DNA of 15,558 bases. It comes from DAOPJM01 sp035399665 (GTDB taxonomy: Bacteria; Bacillota; Clostridia; Christensenellales; CAG-138). Made by a program: the position numbers and the translations under genes. Shown one piece after another: positions 1 to 7,475 of the stretch. Location of the stretch: the NCBI GenBank assembly GCA_035399665.1, contig DAOPJM010000042.1:1-15558 (forward strand). Direction: 5' to 3'. Each line of letters begins with the position of its first letter. Within the stretch, counting starts at the first letter, position 1. The notes under the pieces are model-generated. The model did no database searches. It saw only the letters and a list, made by a program, of their open reading frames with translations, and was not told the origin of the DNA.

Positions 1-381
1 GGTAGCCTGCAGCGCCTCCAGCGCGGCTGGGGTAGGCAGCGGCACTGCGGTGCCCGTAGCTGCGCCTATGAGCAGCGGGATAAACACGTAGTTCGTGCGC
101 ATTATCACGCTGTCCGCCACACCGATGAGCCCGAGGCGGATGATGCCAGCGGACTGACCGATGGCGGTGGGGATTATGAACGTTGTGCCGGCGATGGCGG
201 TCGCGGGGTAATCGCTGTACTCCGTGCCGCCGACCACATAGGCGGGATAGATCGCCGCACCCGCCCAGTCGGCATCCAAGATGAGGGATACCTGTAAGTA
301 GCCCTCGTTGCCGCTCGTCATGCTGCCCGTGGCGGATATCTTGAGCGTGTTCTTGGATACATCTAAAGTTAAAGTGTTCAT
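1..381 (-). CDS. Tail-tip/baseplate protein, BppU-like N-terminal domain (partial)
   Basis: The reading frame opens at an ATG at 381-379 and stays open for 127 codons to the window edge, so the C-terminus is missing. The ATG overlaps the stop of the gene before it (ATGA) and follows a strong ribosome site, AGGAGGTG, 7 bases upstream. The first 100 residues or so look like a beta-sandwich rich in Thr, Ile, Gly and Ala. A Pro-rich linker (VPLPTPAALEAL) follows, where a coiled coil or fibre domain would be expected. This layout recalls the N-terminal domain of baseplate upper proteins in Gram-positive siphoviruses, which anchor receptor-binding parts to the tail tip. That match is from general resemblance and position as the last visible tail gene. 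It could be any structural protein with an Ig-like N-terminus. Confidence 0.55.
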   Translation of the reverse strand, partial: MNTLTLDVSKNTLKISATGSMTSGNEGYLQVSLILDADWAGAAIYPAYVVGGTEYSDYPATAIAGTTFIIPTAIGQSAGIIRLGLIGVADSVIMRTNYVFIPLLIGAATGTAVPLPTPAALEALQAT

Positions 382-395
382 ACGATCGCACCTCC
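378..395 (-). promoter_or_regulatory. Dual-use gene junction: RBS coded in the terminal GGAI peptide, ATGA overlap
   Basis: GGAGGTGCGAT at 395-385 is read as Gly-Gly-Ala-Ile at the end of the 223-residue tail protein and also contains the ribosome site of the next gene. The stop TGA (380-378) overlaps the next ATG (381-379). The same 11 bases occur at the tape measure/distal tail junction at 3445-3435. Confidence 0.7.
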
Positions 396-1049
396 TATGA
401 GTATGGACTCGGCGGTGGCTGCCTTGTACGCGCCGCCCACGATGATGCCCTCGGACGTGATGTCGTAGGCCGCTCCGCCCACGATGACTTTGCCCAACAG
501 CGCCCCGCTTTCCGTGCCGTCCGTGACGACGTATGCGCTGCCGCTCACCGCATAGTAGCGCACACTTGATGTCACAGAGGACAGCAAGAGATCCGTTTTG
601 CTGTTGTTTATGAGGTGGTTGATGAGGTCGGTGGCGTCGACCTCCGCCCAGGCCTCAGCGTAGGCATAGTACGGCGCATCAAGCGCTATATTATCATCGT
701 ACTGGGGCAGCGTTCCCGCTACCCTCGTGTGGACATACACGCTGCCCGAAGCTCCATCCGAGGACGCGTACAGCTTTAGCGTCGCGGCGCTCACCGCCGC
801 AGTGGGCAGCGATGCGAAGCTCAGACAAATGCGGTACTCCGTTATGAAGCAATATCGCGTGAGCCCGCTTGTGTTCCACGCGCCGCACGGAGCGCCGACA
901 CGCGGCGTACCGTCCGTTTTCAGCACCCACCCACCGTATGTATAGGTTGAGGATCCCCACGATCCGCCGCCTGATGAGCTCCCGCCAGAGTACGTCTGAT
1001 CCCACCTCACCGTGCGAGCGTAGTATGTTAGCGTAGGCGTGAGAGTCAT
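378..1049 (-). CDS. Tail-tip structural protein, DNRLRE-like domain and C-terminal 14-residue repeat
   Basis: A 223-residue protein in the tail-tip cluster. Three parts are visible. Residues 1-40 hold a Ser/Gly-rich linker (about 21-37). Residues 65-150 are beta-rich with an ATLKLY strand, a SGSVYVHTRV strand and an AEVDATDLINHL segment, which recalls DNRLRE-type beta-sandwich domains of surface proteins. Residues 185-223 hold a 14-residue tandem repeat in which V-G-G, V-G-G and I-G-G recur at 190, 204 and 218. The ATG at 1049 lies 3 bases after the previous stop, with GGAG about 8 bases upstream. The last codons (GGA GGT GCG ATC GTA TGA) also supply the ribosome site and overlapping start of the next gene. 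A role in host-surface binding or tail-fibre assembly is an inference from position and composition. I do not recognise a named family. Confidence 0.7.
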   Translation of the reverse strand: MTLTPTLTYYARTVRWDQTYSGGSSSGGGSWGSSTYTYGGWVLKTDGTPRVGAPCGAWNTSGLTRYCFITEYRICLSFASLPTAAVSAATLKLYASSDGASGSVYVHTRVAGTLPQYDDNIALDAPYYAYAEAWAEVDATDLINHLINNSKTDLLLSSVTSSVRYYAVSGSAYVVTDGTESGALLGKVIVGGAAYDITSEGIIVGGAYKAATAESILIGGAIV

Positions 1050-1052
1050 GGC

Positions 1053-1556
1053 CTACTCCGTATACTGGATGTAGCGGGTGCCATCCACGTAGTCGGTGTC
1101 CGACGGCGTTGCCGCCGTGCCGTAGATCACACCTTGCGGCGCGATCTTGCGAAGCTTATTCACTATGCCGGTGATAGCCCCGCCCGAGATGCTCATCACG
1201 GCGATCACGCAGCCGTAGGTAGTGCCCGAAGCGTTGATGTCGCCCTGCGTACCGGCCGAGGGGGAGGCGGTGGACGACGCGGCGACGCTCGACGTGATTG
1301 TGCCGTTACTCTCCGAGATCGTGTACTTCAGGTACGCATACGCCGCCGTAGTCGGAATCGTGTAAGCCTCCGCCGCGCTCAGATATACCTCCCTGCCGCA
1401 TATCATCATGTAGCCAGAGGCTATTGTAAGCGTCTTACCGCTGTACGTCATCGCGCAGCCTTGAAGAATCCCGTCCGGGGTCACGCTGCGACGGTAGGCG
1501 CCGTCGTTTTTGTGCGTGACGGAGCCGCCTGTTTTTGTGATCAAATTTAAGCTCAT
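1053..1556 (-). CDS. Small tail-tip (baseplate) structural protein
   Basis: A 167-residue protein between the tail hub gene and the next tail-tip gene. It is beta-rich with many Ser, Thr, Gly and Tyr. Residues about 27-60 (PDGILQGCAMTYSG, then TLTIASGYMMICGREVYL) match a pattern often seen at the start of small baseplate or tail-knob proteins: a short strand, a turn, then a 'G..ICGR.V' strand. The middle is a low-complexity Ser/Ala/Thr stretch (about 88-104). The ATG at 1556 overlaps the previous stop as ATGA and has GGAGG 8 bases upstream. It probably attaches to the hub or contributes to receptor binding. No enzyme motif or membrane segment is visible. The family assignment is tentative, and the structural role rests mainly on position. 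Confidence 0.65.
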   Translation of the reverse strand: MSLNLITKTGGSVTHKNDGAYRRSVTPDGILQGCAMTYSGKTLTIASGYMMICGREVYLSAAEAYTIPTTAAYAYLKYTISESNGTITSSVAASSTASPSAGTQGDINASGTTYGCVIAVMSISGGAITGIVNKLRKIAPQGVIYGTAATPSDTDYVDGTRYIQYTE

Positions 1557-2560
1557 GGTGTAAGCCTCCTTACAATGTCGGTTAGCGTTGTGGCGAGGGT
1601 TCCCGCCGTGTACTCTACGCGGTCGTCCTCCGTGGATATCTTCACGCCCGTGATAGTGGAGCGTATGATGCGCCCATCGGGCATTCGCAGCCTTACAGGC
1701 CTGCGCGCTTCTATGCGCTCAGCAGAGTAAAACTTTATGCTGTGCTGAAACTCGTTCTTCGCGAACTCGCCGGCGATATCGTCCGTGGATTTGTTAAATA
1801 CATGCTTCCACTCACCGCTGATACGGGTGGCTGCAGTGCTGTCGGTGGTGTAGCTGCCGTCCGCGAGGAGGTAGTAGCTCGTTTCTGCCCATGTCGTCAC
1901 ATCACCCACCGTCGTGGAGGTATGATTGGTGATTTTGGCCACCACCTTGGAGCTGTAAGTTTCCGAGGTGAGCTGGTGGCGGGTAAGCCCGAAGTCGATG
2001 GGCGTAGCGGCGACGTTCGACCAATCGTAGATGTACAGCGCCACGCCTGAGTTCGTGGGAATCGCCTGAAACGCTATGCCGTGCTCGTTCTGCATTTGCA
2101 GAATAAAATCCTTGAGATTGAACATTCCCACTTCGTCAAGCTCGGGTTCAAAGTCGTCCTGCCCATCGGGCTGGTAAGGGAAAGTTATATATGGCATGGC
2201 GTACACGGCGTCGGCTTGATTGCGAAAATCCTGATTGATTACGGTGAAGATACGTTCGCCTACGCACTGCTCCAGCGAGAATCCGCTCCAAGAGCAGGAG
2301 CGGGCGAAGGCGTTGACAAAAGGCTTGGCCTTGATGGTGGTGGTGCCGTCCTTCGGCGCCATCGATGAAATCACGCCCACATAGCGTTCAGCGGCGGAGG
2401 GGGCAAGCACACATAGCAGCTCCCCCTCCATTTTGCTGTACTCGCCGATGACGATAACGGAAGAATCGTTATCGTTATCCAGGCAGAGGCTTGCTTCGCT
2501 CGCTCTCAGCGCTCCAGTGAGGAGGCTGTAATCGCTCACGGATCTAATATAGATGTTCAT
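1553..2560 (-). CDS. Tail hub / Tal-like baseplate protein
   Basis: A 335-residue protein directly after the distal tail protein, where the tail-associated (Tal/gp27-like) hub gene normally lies. The hub closes the tail tip and, after host contact, opens for the tape measure and DNA. Visible features fit this. An N-terminal beta-rich region has acidic patches (DNDNDSS near 28). A middle segment reads FNLKDFILQMQNEHG near 146-160, like the helical part of hub domains. A C-terminal beta domain contains a RPVRLRMPDGRII strand and ends in TLTDIVRR. It resembles short hub proteins annotated as Gp37-like in actinobacterial and Clostridia siphophages. It is much shorter than Tal proteins that carry a lysozyme or peptidase, and no such domain is present. 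The ATG is 4 bases after the previous stop with a weak ribosome site, so coupled translation is likely. Confidence 0.7.
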   Translation of the reverse strand: MNIYIRSVSDYSLLTGALRASEASLCLDNDNDSSVIVIGEYSKMEGELLCVLAPSAAERYVGVISSMAPKDGTTTIKAKPFVNAFARSCSWSGFSLEQCVGERIFTVINQDFRNQADAVYAMPYITFPYQPDGQDDFEPELDEVGMFNLKDFILQMQNEHGIAFQAIPTNSGVALYIYDWSNVAATPIDFGLTRHQLTSETYSSKVVAKITNHTSTTVGDVTTWAETSYYLLADGSYTTDSTAATRISGEWKHVFNKSTDDIAGEFAKNEFQHSIKFYSAERIEARRPVRLRMPDGRIIRSTITGVKISTEDDRVEYTAGTLATTLTDIVRRLTP

Positions 2561-2564
2561 AGGC

Positions 2565-3431
2565 TTACACGCTCACAAAAAATTCGTAGATGCTCAGCGT
2601 CGCCGTTGTGCTTATCGTGTCGTCGGCGGACAGCGTGATGGTGCAGGGTATGCCCACGGGTGCGCGGAAAAAGTTGTTTTTGGTGAGATCAAGCGACGAT
2701 ACCATATCAGTCAACGTTCCCGCTGACGACTGCACCCACACGCCATCGGACAGCGGCACCGAGGAGTATACGAGCGTAGCACCCGAGGCTACCGTGGCGG
2801 TGAGCGCCATCACCCCGATGGTGGTGCTCGTGTCGTCGCGGATCAGCGAAAGCACAGGGTTGGTCAACGCTCCCTCGCAGGTCACGCCGAACGCAGCGGG
2901 CTCGTGCCCCCCAGCGGTGAAGCTGTATGATCCTGCTATCGCCGTGCCGTAGACACGCGGGTAAGTCTGAGGGTATGTGAGCGGCGACGCGGTCGGCGCG
3001 ATCTCCGCCACGATGGGCGTTATCCTGCTCCATAGCCCCGTCAGCCTCACGGACACGGGCACTCGCAGTACACCAGAGCCGACAGTCCGCTCGGCCTTGG
3101 CCACCGCATCGATTTGCGCGGCAGCCCAGAATGTGTTTTCGGAGTCGCCCGAGGGCGAGTAGCCGAGCTGCAGGCTGCCCGCCGTGGCGATCCAGTCCAT
3201 GAGCTCAGCGTACTCGGAGTATGGATCTGAGCCCGCGAACACAATCTCGCCCGCCATGGCACTCTGGCCGAGGCGGTTGAGCGATGTCGCGAAGAAACCC
3301 TCGGAGACGCGCTGAAAAGTCATGCTGCGCGTGTAGCCAAGCCCTGTTGGCTTGTACAAAAAGAGACTGCGGGACATGAGATCGACCGTCGACCCTACCG
3401 CATTCCTGAGCCAGAAATGTCTTACGCTCAT
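2565..3431 (-). CDS. Distal tail protein (Dit-like)
   Basis: A 288-residue protein that follows the tape measure gene, the usual place for the distal tail protein that forms the hexameric ring joining tail tube and tip. The N-terminal half has typical features of the family: a start with WLRNAVGSTVDL, then YTRSMTFQRV, a conserved SDPYSEYAELMDWI segment (about 69-82) and LGYSP. These fit the belt-like N-terminal domain. From about 150 on it turns into a beta-rich C-terminal domain (galectin-like in the family) ending in ATLSIYEFFVSV. The ATG at 3431 overlaps the tape measure stop as ATGA, with GGGAGGTG 9 bases upstream inside the tape measure gene. No enzymatic motif is seen. Confidence 0.75.
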   Translation of the reverse strand: MSVRHFWLRNAVGSTVDLMSRSLFLYKPTGLGYTRSMTFQRVSEGFFATSLNRLGQSAMAGEIVFAGSDPYSEYAELMDWIATAGSLQLGYSPSGDSENTFWAAAQIDAVAKAERTVGSGVLRVPVSVRLTGLWSRITPIVAEIAPTASPLTYPQTYPRVYGTAIAGSYSFTAGGHEPAAFGVTCEGALTNPVLSLIRDDTSTTIGVMALTATVASGATLVYSSVPLSDGVWVQSSAGTLTDMVSSLDLTKNNFFRAPVGIPCTITLSADDTISTTATLSIYEFFVSV

Positions 3432-3445
3432 GCTATCGCACCTCC
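3428..3445 (-). promoter_or_regulatory. Dual-use gene junction: RBS coded in the terminal GGAI peptide, ATGA overlap
   Basis: GGAGGTGCGAT at 3445-3435 codes the end of the tape measure protein (Gly-Gly-Ala-Ile) and holds the ribosome site for the distal tail gene. TGA (3430-3428) overlaps ATG (3431-3429). It is the same 11-base string as at 395-385. Confidence 0.7.
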
Positions 3446-6352
3446 CAGTTGAACGTTGAATCGCTGTAACATGTAGTCGACGAAAGCGGGTGACGGATCG
3501 GTAACCGTAAGGTTTACCACCGAGCCGCCTGCCGTAGGCCGCATGGTTATGGAGCTTGCTGAGCTTATGCCGCTCGGAATACTGAGCGCCGAGCCAACCA
3601 CGCTTGCGATGTCGCTCATCGTGCTTTGGAGCCCGATGATGTAGCCCTCGCCGGAGCTTACGCCCAACGCGGCGAACTTTCGCGATGGGCTATGCGCGTC
3701 TATCGCGGCTCGCGCCGCCTCAACGGCAGCCGTGCCGAGCGCACCCGAGGCCTCCATTACTTCAATGATCTTGCTCCGGATGCCATCCGCAAGGCCTTGC
3801 GCTGTGTCCTCGCCAACTACGTAGGTTTCGTCGGGCAGCATCTCGAGCTCGGTCATCACCGCCTCGTTGGCGGTCGCTGCCCCCTGTTCCCATGCGGAGT
3901 TCAGCTCCGAGAAGTCGGCGCCCTTCGCCATCTCATCAACAAGCCCTTGCACCGTCGCAGCGCTTTCAGGCCCAGCTTCACGCAAGGTTTGCAGAAAACC
4001 TTCGTTGAGGCCGCCCTCGGCGAGGAGCTGAAGATTATCGCTCCAGCTCGCCACAGCCGCTTGGTTGGCCTGAAGATTGGCAATCATATCTTGCATGGAA
4101 ACCGCTGACTCCTGCTTGATACGGCTGAACGCATCCTGGGTGTAGCTTGCGTAGTACTCCACGCGATCCGCCGCCCACTCGTATGACCCCGACAGCAGTT
4201 TGAGCTGCGCGTCAAGCGCCTCCTGCGCGGCCGTTTGCGCGTCCGTCGCTGCAGTAGATTCAATCACCTGAACCTCATAAGCATCAATTTCACCCTGCAC
4301 ACTTGCCAGGCTATTCTCGAGCGAAGAGACTGTGGTATCCGAAAGCGCTACGGATTTAGCCAGCTCCTGATAGGCCCGTTCGTTCGCCGCCATCTCAATG
4401 GGGATCGAGAGGTTGAGCGGGTTATCTGCCCACAGCCCCTTCAGGGCTATGGCCTGCAGCGACAGCGCGATCATCTGCGCTCGCGCAGATTCCGCCGCCG
4501 CCTTGGTTTTCTCCAGCTCCGTTTGTAGCGCGGAGCGGCGAGACGTATTAGCTTGATATTTGCTGTACGCCATCGAAGCTGCGGCTGCTGCGCGTATAGC
4601 CTCGACGTTCTCGCTGAGCTTGCCCGTGTTAGCGTCTACGGTGAGGCTCGCTCCGCTCACTGCCCGGTTGTACCCTGCCACAGCGGCCGTGAGTGCCGCC
4701 GCTTCTGAGGTGGTGAGATTCTGCTTATCCCCAAGGCGAGTAATGGTATCAATATAGCCGTCTACCGCTTCCTCGGTTTCGGCGACAGTATCGCACTGCA
4801 CCTTGTACGCAGCGTTCGCATCCTGGATCTGAGTGATACTATCCTCAAGCGCGGTGGTGATCTCCTTCGTGCGCTGCGCCGCATCGCTCGTAGTGGTGAT
4901 ATACCTTACTACGCCGAAAGTCAGCGCGGCAATGGCTGCCGCCACTGCAACAGCAGGGCAGGCGTAAAGAGCGGCGTTGTAGGCGTGTTGGGCTATCGTC
5001 GCGACTTTCGTCGCCACGGCCGACGCCGCCAGCGCCACATTGAGCGATTTGATAAGAGCTACAATAGCCATCGCCGCTTTGAGGGCGACAAACGCGCCCA
5101 CGGTGAGCCCGACAACGGTTGCTACCGTCTTAAAATTGTCCACGAGCCAGAGCGCCGCATCCGCAAGCTTAGGCAGCACCGTTACTGCGAGGTCGCCGAG
5201 CTTCACGGCGGCGGCCTGCGCCGCTGCACCGAGCTTCTGAAGGGCGAGCTGTGCACTGCCTGAATTTAGCGCAGTAGTGATGTTGCGCATCACCTCGGAT
5301 ACGGTTTTAGCGATTTCCGTCATCGGCTCGGCGATCGACGCTGCGAAGGTGTTCTTGAGCCCCTCGCCCTGCGCCGAGATGACTTGCAGAGCATCGTCGA
5401 GCTTGCCAAGCTGTCTCACCGTGTTGCTATCCAAGATGACGCCGAGCTGCTCAGCCTCCTCGCCATAGGCGGCGATGGCTGCGCTGCCTGCCTGTATGAG
5501 TGGCATCATATCCTGGTATGATTTGCCAAACAAATCCTGCGCGGCGATCTCTTTTTCCGTTTGGCTCGATAGTGCGCCGATAGCGTCGATGGCGTTCATG
5601 TACACAGCCTCGGAGCCAAGGAGGACGCCGTTAGTATCCACCATGGATACCTTGAGCAAATTGCCGATTTCGATGTAGTCCTGCCCCGCTTCGGTGGCGT
5701 CGCCCATGGCGGCTACCGTCTTGGCAAGCCCCTTCGTCATCGTCTCCACCTCGGTGTCCACGAAGCGGGCGGCATACGTCCACTTCTGCAGGGTATCCGT
5801 AGATACGCCGAGCTGCACACTCTGAGTGATGAGCGCGTCCGCATTGTCCGCCGCGCTGTCAGCGAGTTTATACGCGGCCGCCGCGGCTGCGGAAATCGCG
5901 ACGGCTACGGCTGCGGCGGCAGCGCCGACAACCGCGATGGTTTTGCCGAGGCTCTTCATTTTGTCAGTCGCTTCGGTTTTCGCCAACTCAGCCATTGCGG
6001 CTGTGTTGTCCTCGATCTCGCGCTCGGTGTTGTTCAGCGCCGCCTGCGTTTCGTTGAGATTCTGCTCCAGTCTGATGTATGCCTTGCTTGTAGGGTCTAC
6101 GCCCGCCTCTTTGAGCCGCTCCATCGCCGCACGGGTCTCCGCGACGGCCCTGGTCTGCACCTCCTGCACTCTGCGCAGGTTCGTGTTCGCGGCAGTCAGC
6201 GAAGCTATGCTCTTCTCGTTTTTTCCAAATGTCGACGTGAGGAGCTTGCCCTCGCTGTTCACGCTGCGCATCTCCGTGCGCATCTGTCTTAGCGCGGCGT
6301 TATACTGTGCGTCGCCATTCACGGCGACGGTTGCGCCAATGTTATATGCCAT
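3428..6352 (-). CDS. Tail tape measure protein
   Basis: At 974 residues this is the longest gene of the window, placed right after the tail chaperones as in nearly all siphoviruses. It sets tail length and is ejected ahead of the DNA. Residues about 14-130 are a Gln/Glu/Arg-rich coiled coil. Residues about 138-162 form an Ala/Val-rich hydrophobic stretch. A PhageMin-type segment reads LFGKSYQDMMPLIQAG near 274-289. A second large hydrophobic region spans about 409-482. The C-terminal part holds the IDAHSPSRKFAALG motif typical of tape measure C-termini. No peptidase or lysozyme domain is visible. At roughly 0.15 nm per residue the tail would be near 145 nm long (inference). The ATG at 6352 has GGAGG 4 bases upstream and lies 10 bases after the frameshifted GT stop. 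Confidence 0.93.
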   Translation of the reverse strand: MAYNIGATVAVNGDAQYNAALRQMRTEMRSVNSEGKLLTSTFGKNEKSIASLTAANTNLRRVQEVQTRAVAETRAAMERLKEAGVDPTSKAYIRLEQNLNETQAALNNTEREIEDNTAAMAELAKTEATDKMKSLGKTIAVVGAAAAAVAVAISAAAAAAYKLADSAADNADALITQSVQLGVSTDTLQKWTYAARFVDTEVETMTKGLAKTVAAMGDATEAGQDYIEIGNLLKVSMVDTNGVLLGSEAVYMNAIDAIGALSSQTEKEIAAQDLFGKSYQDMMPLIQAGSAAIAAYGEEAEQLGVILDSNTVRQLGKLDDALQVISAQGEGLKNTFAASIAEPMTEIAKTVSEVMRNITTALNSGSAQLALQKLGAAAQAAAVKLGDLAVTVLPKLADAALWLVDNFKTVATVVGLTVGAFVALKAAMAIVALIKSLNVALAASAVATKVATIAQHAYNAALYACPAVAVAAAIAALTFGVVRYITTTSDAAQRTKEITTALEDSITQIQDANAAYKVQCDTVAETEEAVDGYIDTITRLGDKQNLTTSEAAALTAAVAGYNRAVSGASLTVDANTGKLSENVEAIRAAAAASMAYSKYQANTSRRSALQTELEKTKAAAESARAQMIALSLQAIALKGLWADNPLNLSIPIEMAANERAYQELAKSVALSDTTVSSLENSLASVQGEIDAYEVQVIESTAATDAQTAAQEALDAQLKLLSGSYEWAADRVEYYASYTQDAFSRIKQESAVSMQDMIANLQANQAAVASWSDNLQLLAEGGLNEGFLQTLREAGPESAATVQGLVDEMAKGADFSELNSAWEQGAATANEAVMTELEMLPDETYVVGEDTAQGLADGIRSKIIEVMEASGALGTAAVEAARAAIDAHSPSRKFAALGVSSGEGYIIGLQSTMSDIASVVGSALSIPSGISSASSITMRPTAGGSVVNLTVTDPSPAFVDYMLQRFNVQLGGAIA

Positions 6353-6362
6353 ATTGCCTCCG

Positions 6363-6868
6363 TTATAGGAGCCCGCTTATGGGCTCGTCATCCTCGACGT
6401 ACTCGGTTTCGGTGTCGTTTTGCTCGGCTTCCTCAGCCGCCATATCGAGCACAAGCCCAATGGTGAGTTGCTCAAGGTTTTCGAGCGATATGCCAAGCTG
6501 GAAAACTCTGAGCAGGTATCGCGGCAGCGTTAGGCGTCTACCTCCTCCGCTGCCGCCGTGGAGTTTTTTTCCGTCTTTAGATTAAGCTGAAACAACGGCA
6601 TCAGCTTCGTGTAGATGTCGAGGAACGGGAGCTCGTCAAACGATTCCGCCCAGGCGAGCGCGTCGGCGTAGCCCTTGGCGTCCTCGGGCGCGAGATGCCC
6701 AAAGATGAGGTTGAATATCGCCTCCTCGTCGCAGGTGTTGTCAGCCCTAAAGCCGCCCTGGAAATCGTTGAAGAAGCCCCTGCCGGTGCGCCGTTTGTAG
6801 ATGAGCGGGGTGGCCCCGCTCGCTACAAAGTGCAGCTCACGGTCTCCCACAGTCAAAGTCACTTTCAT
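6363..6868 (-). CDS. Tail assembly chaperone GT (-1 frameshift product)
   Basis: This product shares the first 102 residues of the G chaperone, then shifts back one base at A_AAA_AAC (6569-6563) and reads 66 more codons to TAA at 6365-6363, giving 168 residues. I translated the T part by hand. It starts LHGGSGGGRRLTLPRYLLR, continues VFQLGISLENLEQLTIGLVLDM, and ends in an acidic tail rich in Glu and Asp. No start codon with a ribosome site precedes the T part, so it must be reached by frameshifting. In lambda and many other siphophages the T part recruits the tube protein while G coats the tape measure, and a fixed G:GT ratio is needed for tail assembly. The segment is not contiguous in one frame: 6868-6563 in the G frame, then 6563-6363 in the -1 frame. 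Confidence 0.85.
6521..6569 (-). promoter_or_regulatory. Programmed -1 ribosomal frameshift element (slippery site and stem-loop)
   Basis: The slippery heptamer A_AAA_AAC is at 6569-6563, in phase with the G frame (codons GAA AAA AAC). After a 6-base spacer, GCGGCAGCG (6556-6548) pairs perfectly with CGCTGCCGC (6529-6521) to give a 9-bp GC-rich stem with an 18-base loop. The G stop codon TAA (6532-6530) forms the end of the loop. Heptamer, spacing and stem match well-studied -1 frameshift signals. The effect is to make a set fraction of the longer GT chaperone. Confidence 0.9.
6530..6868 (-). CDS. Tail assembly chaperone G
   Basis: A 112-residue protein between the major tail and tape measure genes. 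It starts MKVTLTVGDRELHF and contains the ATPLIYKRRTGRGFFNDF segment typical of G-type chaperones of Gram-positive siphophages, followed by a helical region (EEAIFNLIFGHL, then DALAWAESFDELPFLDIYTKLMPLFQL). It is thought to coat the tape measure during tail assembly and is absent from the virion. I chose the ATG at 6868 rather than an in-frame upstream start at 6913. AGGAGG lies 6 bases before 6868, just after the major tail stop, while the upstream start would overlap that gene by 29 bases. The C-terminus beyond residue 102 is replaced by the T part in the frameshifted product. Confidence 0.87.
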   Translation of the reverse strand: MKVTLTVGDRELHFVASGATPLIYKRRTGRGFFNDFQGGFRADNTCDEEAIFNLIFGHLAPEDAKGYADALAWAESFDELPFLDIYTKLMPLFQLNLKTEKNSTAAAEEVDA

Positions 6869-6884
6869 GCCATTCCTCCTTTTA

Positions 6885-7457
6885 CTAAGCCATCCACTCA
6901 GCGTCCGCAGCAAACCAGCCGCTCAGCGTGTCGGTAATGGTGTTGTCGGCGGTAATCACCTTGGTTTTGCCCGAGTATGGATGCGGATCAGCAGCCAAAC
7001 TGAGCGATACCGTCTTCGGTGTCTTGCCCGATGCCGTTTCAACCTCGTAATTCGGTACGTTGGGCAGACAGTACAAGAACGCGAACAGTTCCTTGCTCGC
7101 CGTGCCGTCAGTGTATACCTGGCGCTCGCCCAAGATCGCCACACGCTTTATTACATCGGTGGTAGCCTCAGTCACAATGCCGTCGTTGGCGTTCGCGGTT
7201 TGCCCCAGAACGGAGGTTAAAAACGTATCAGGCAGCGCCGTTAGATCCAGCGTGATATCGTAGCCCTGCAAGCCTCTGAAGCGCGCAAACGCCTCGTTGT
7301 CATCAGCCTCGAAGGGGTTATCGTAAGTTCGCGGGGTCGCGGACATGCTCACCGCGCCGGGAAGCGCCACGGGCGCGGCGTAGGTAATCGCCGAGCCGCT
7401 GTCCGTGACTACTGAATAGTACAGATTTTTGAAACCAAACTTAACTTTTTTAGCCAT
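6885..7457 (-). CDS. Major tail tube protein (phi13-type)
   Basis: A 190-residue protein upstream of the tail chaperones, matching the major tail protein family of Gram-positive siphophages (phi13/TIGR01603 type). The N-terminus KVKFGFKNLYYSVV is followed by ITYAAPVALPGAVSMSAT, then the hallmark TYDNPFEADD segment near 44-53. Later come QGYDITLDLTALPDTFLTSVLG (about 63-84) and the strand KELFAFLYCLPNV. The family forms stacked hexamer rings of the non-contractile tail tube. There is no C-terminal Ig-like decoration domain. The ATG at 7457 has AAGGA about 8 bases upstream. The gene is separated from the gp10-like gene by 18 bases and sits 16 bases before the G start. Confidence 0.85.
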   Translation of the reverse strand: MAKKVKFGFKNLYYSVVTDSGSAITYAAPVALPGAVSMSATPRTYDNPFEADDNEAFARFRGLQGYDITLDLTALPDTFLTSVLGQTANANDGIVTEATTDVIKRVAILGERQVYTDGTASKELFAFLYCLPNVPNYEVETASGKTPKTVSLSLAADPHPYSGKTKVITADNTITDTLSGWFAADAEWMA

Positions 7458-7475
7458 AATAAATTCCTTTCTTGA

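Noticed and set aside
5826..6368. Plus-strand open frame of 180 codons
   Set aside because: It lies wholly antisense to the tape measure coiled coil and Ala-rich region. Its Ala/Ser-rich composition is what complementing GC-rich codons gives, and no protein features or context support it.
6869..6913. Upstream extension of the G chaperone
   Set aside because: It would overlap the major tail gene and lacks a good ribosome site, while AGGAGG precedes the ATG at 6868.
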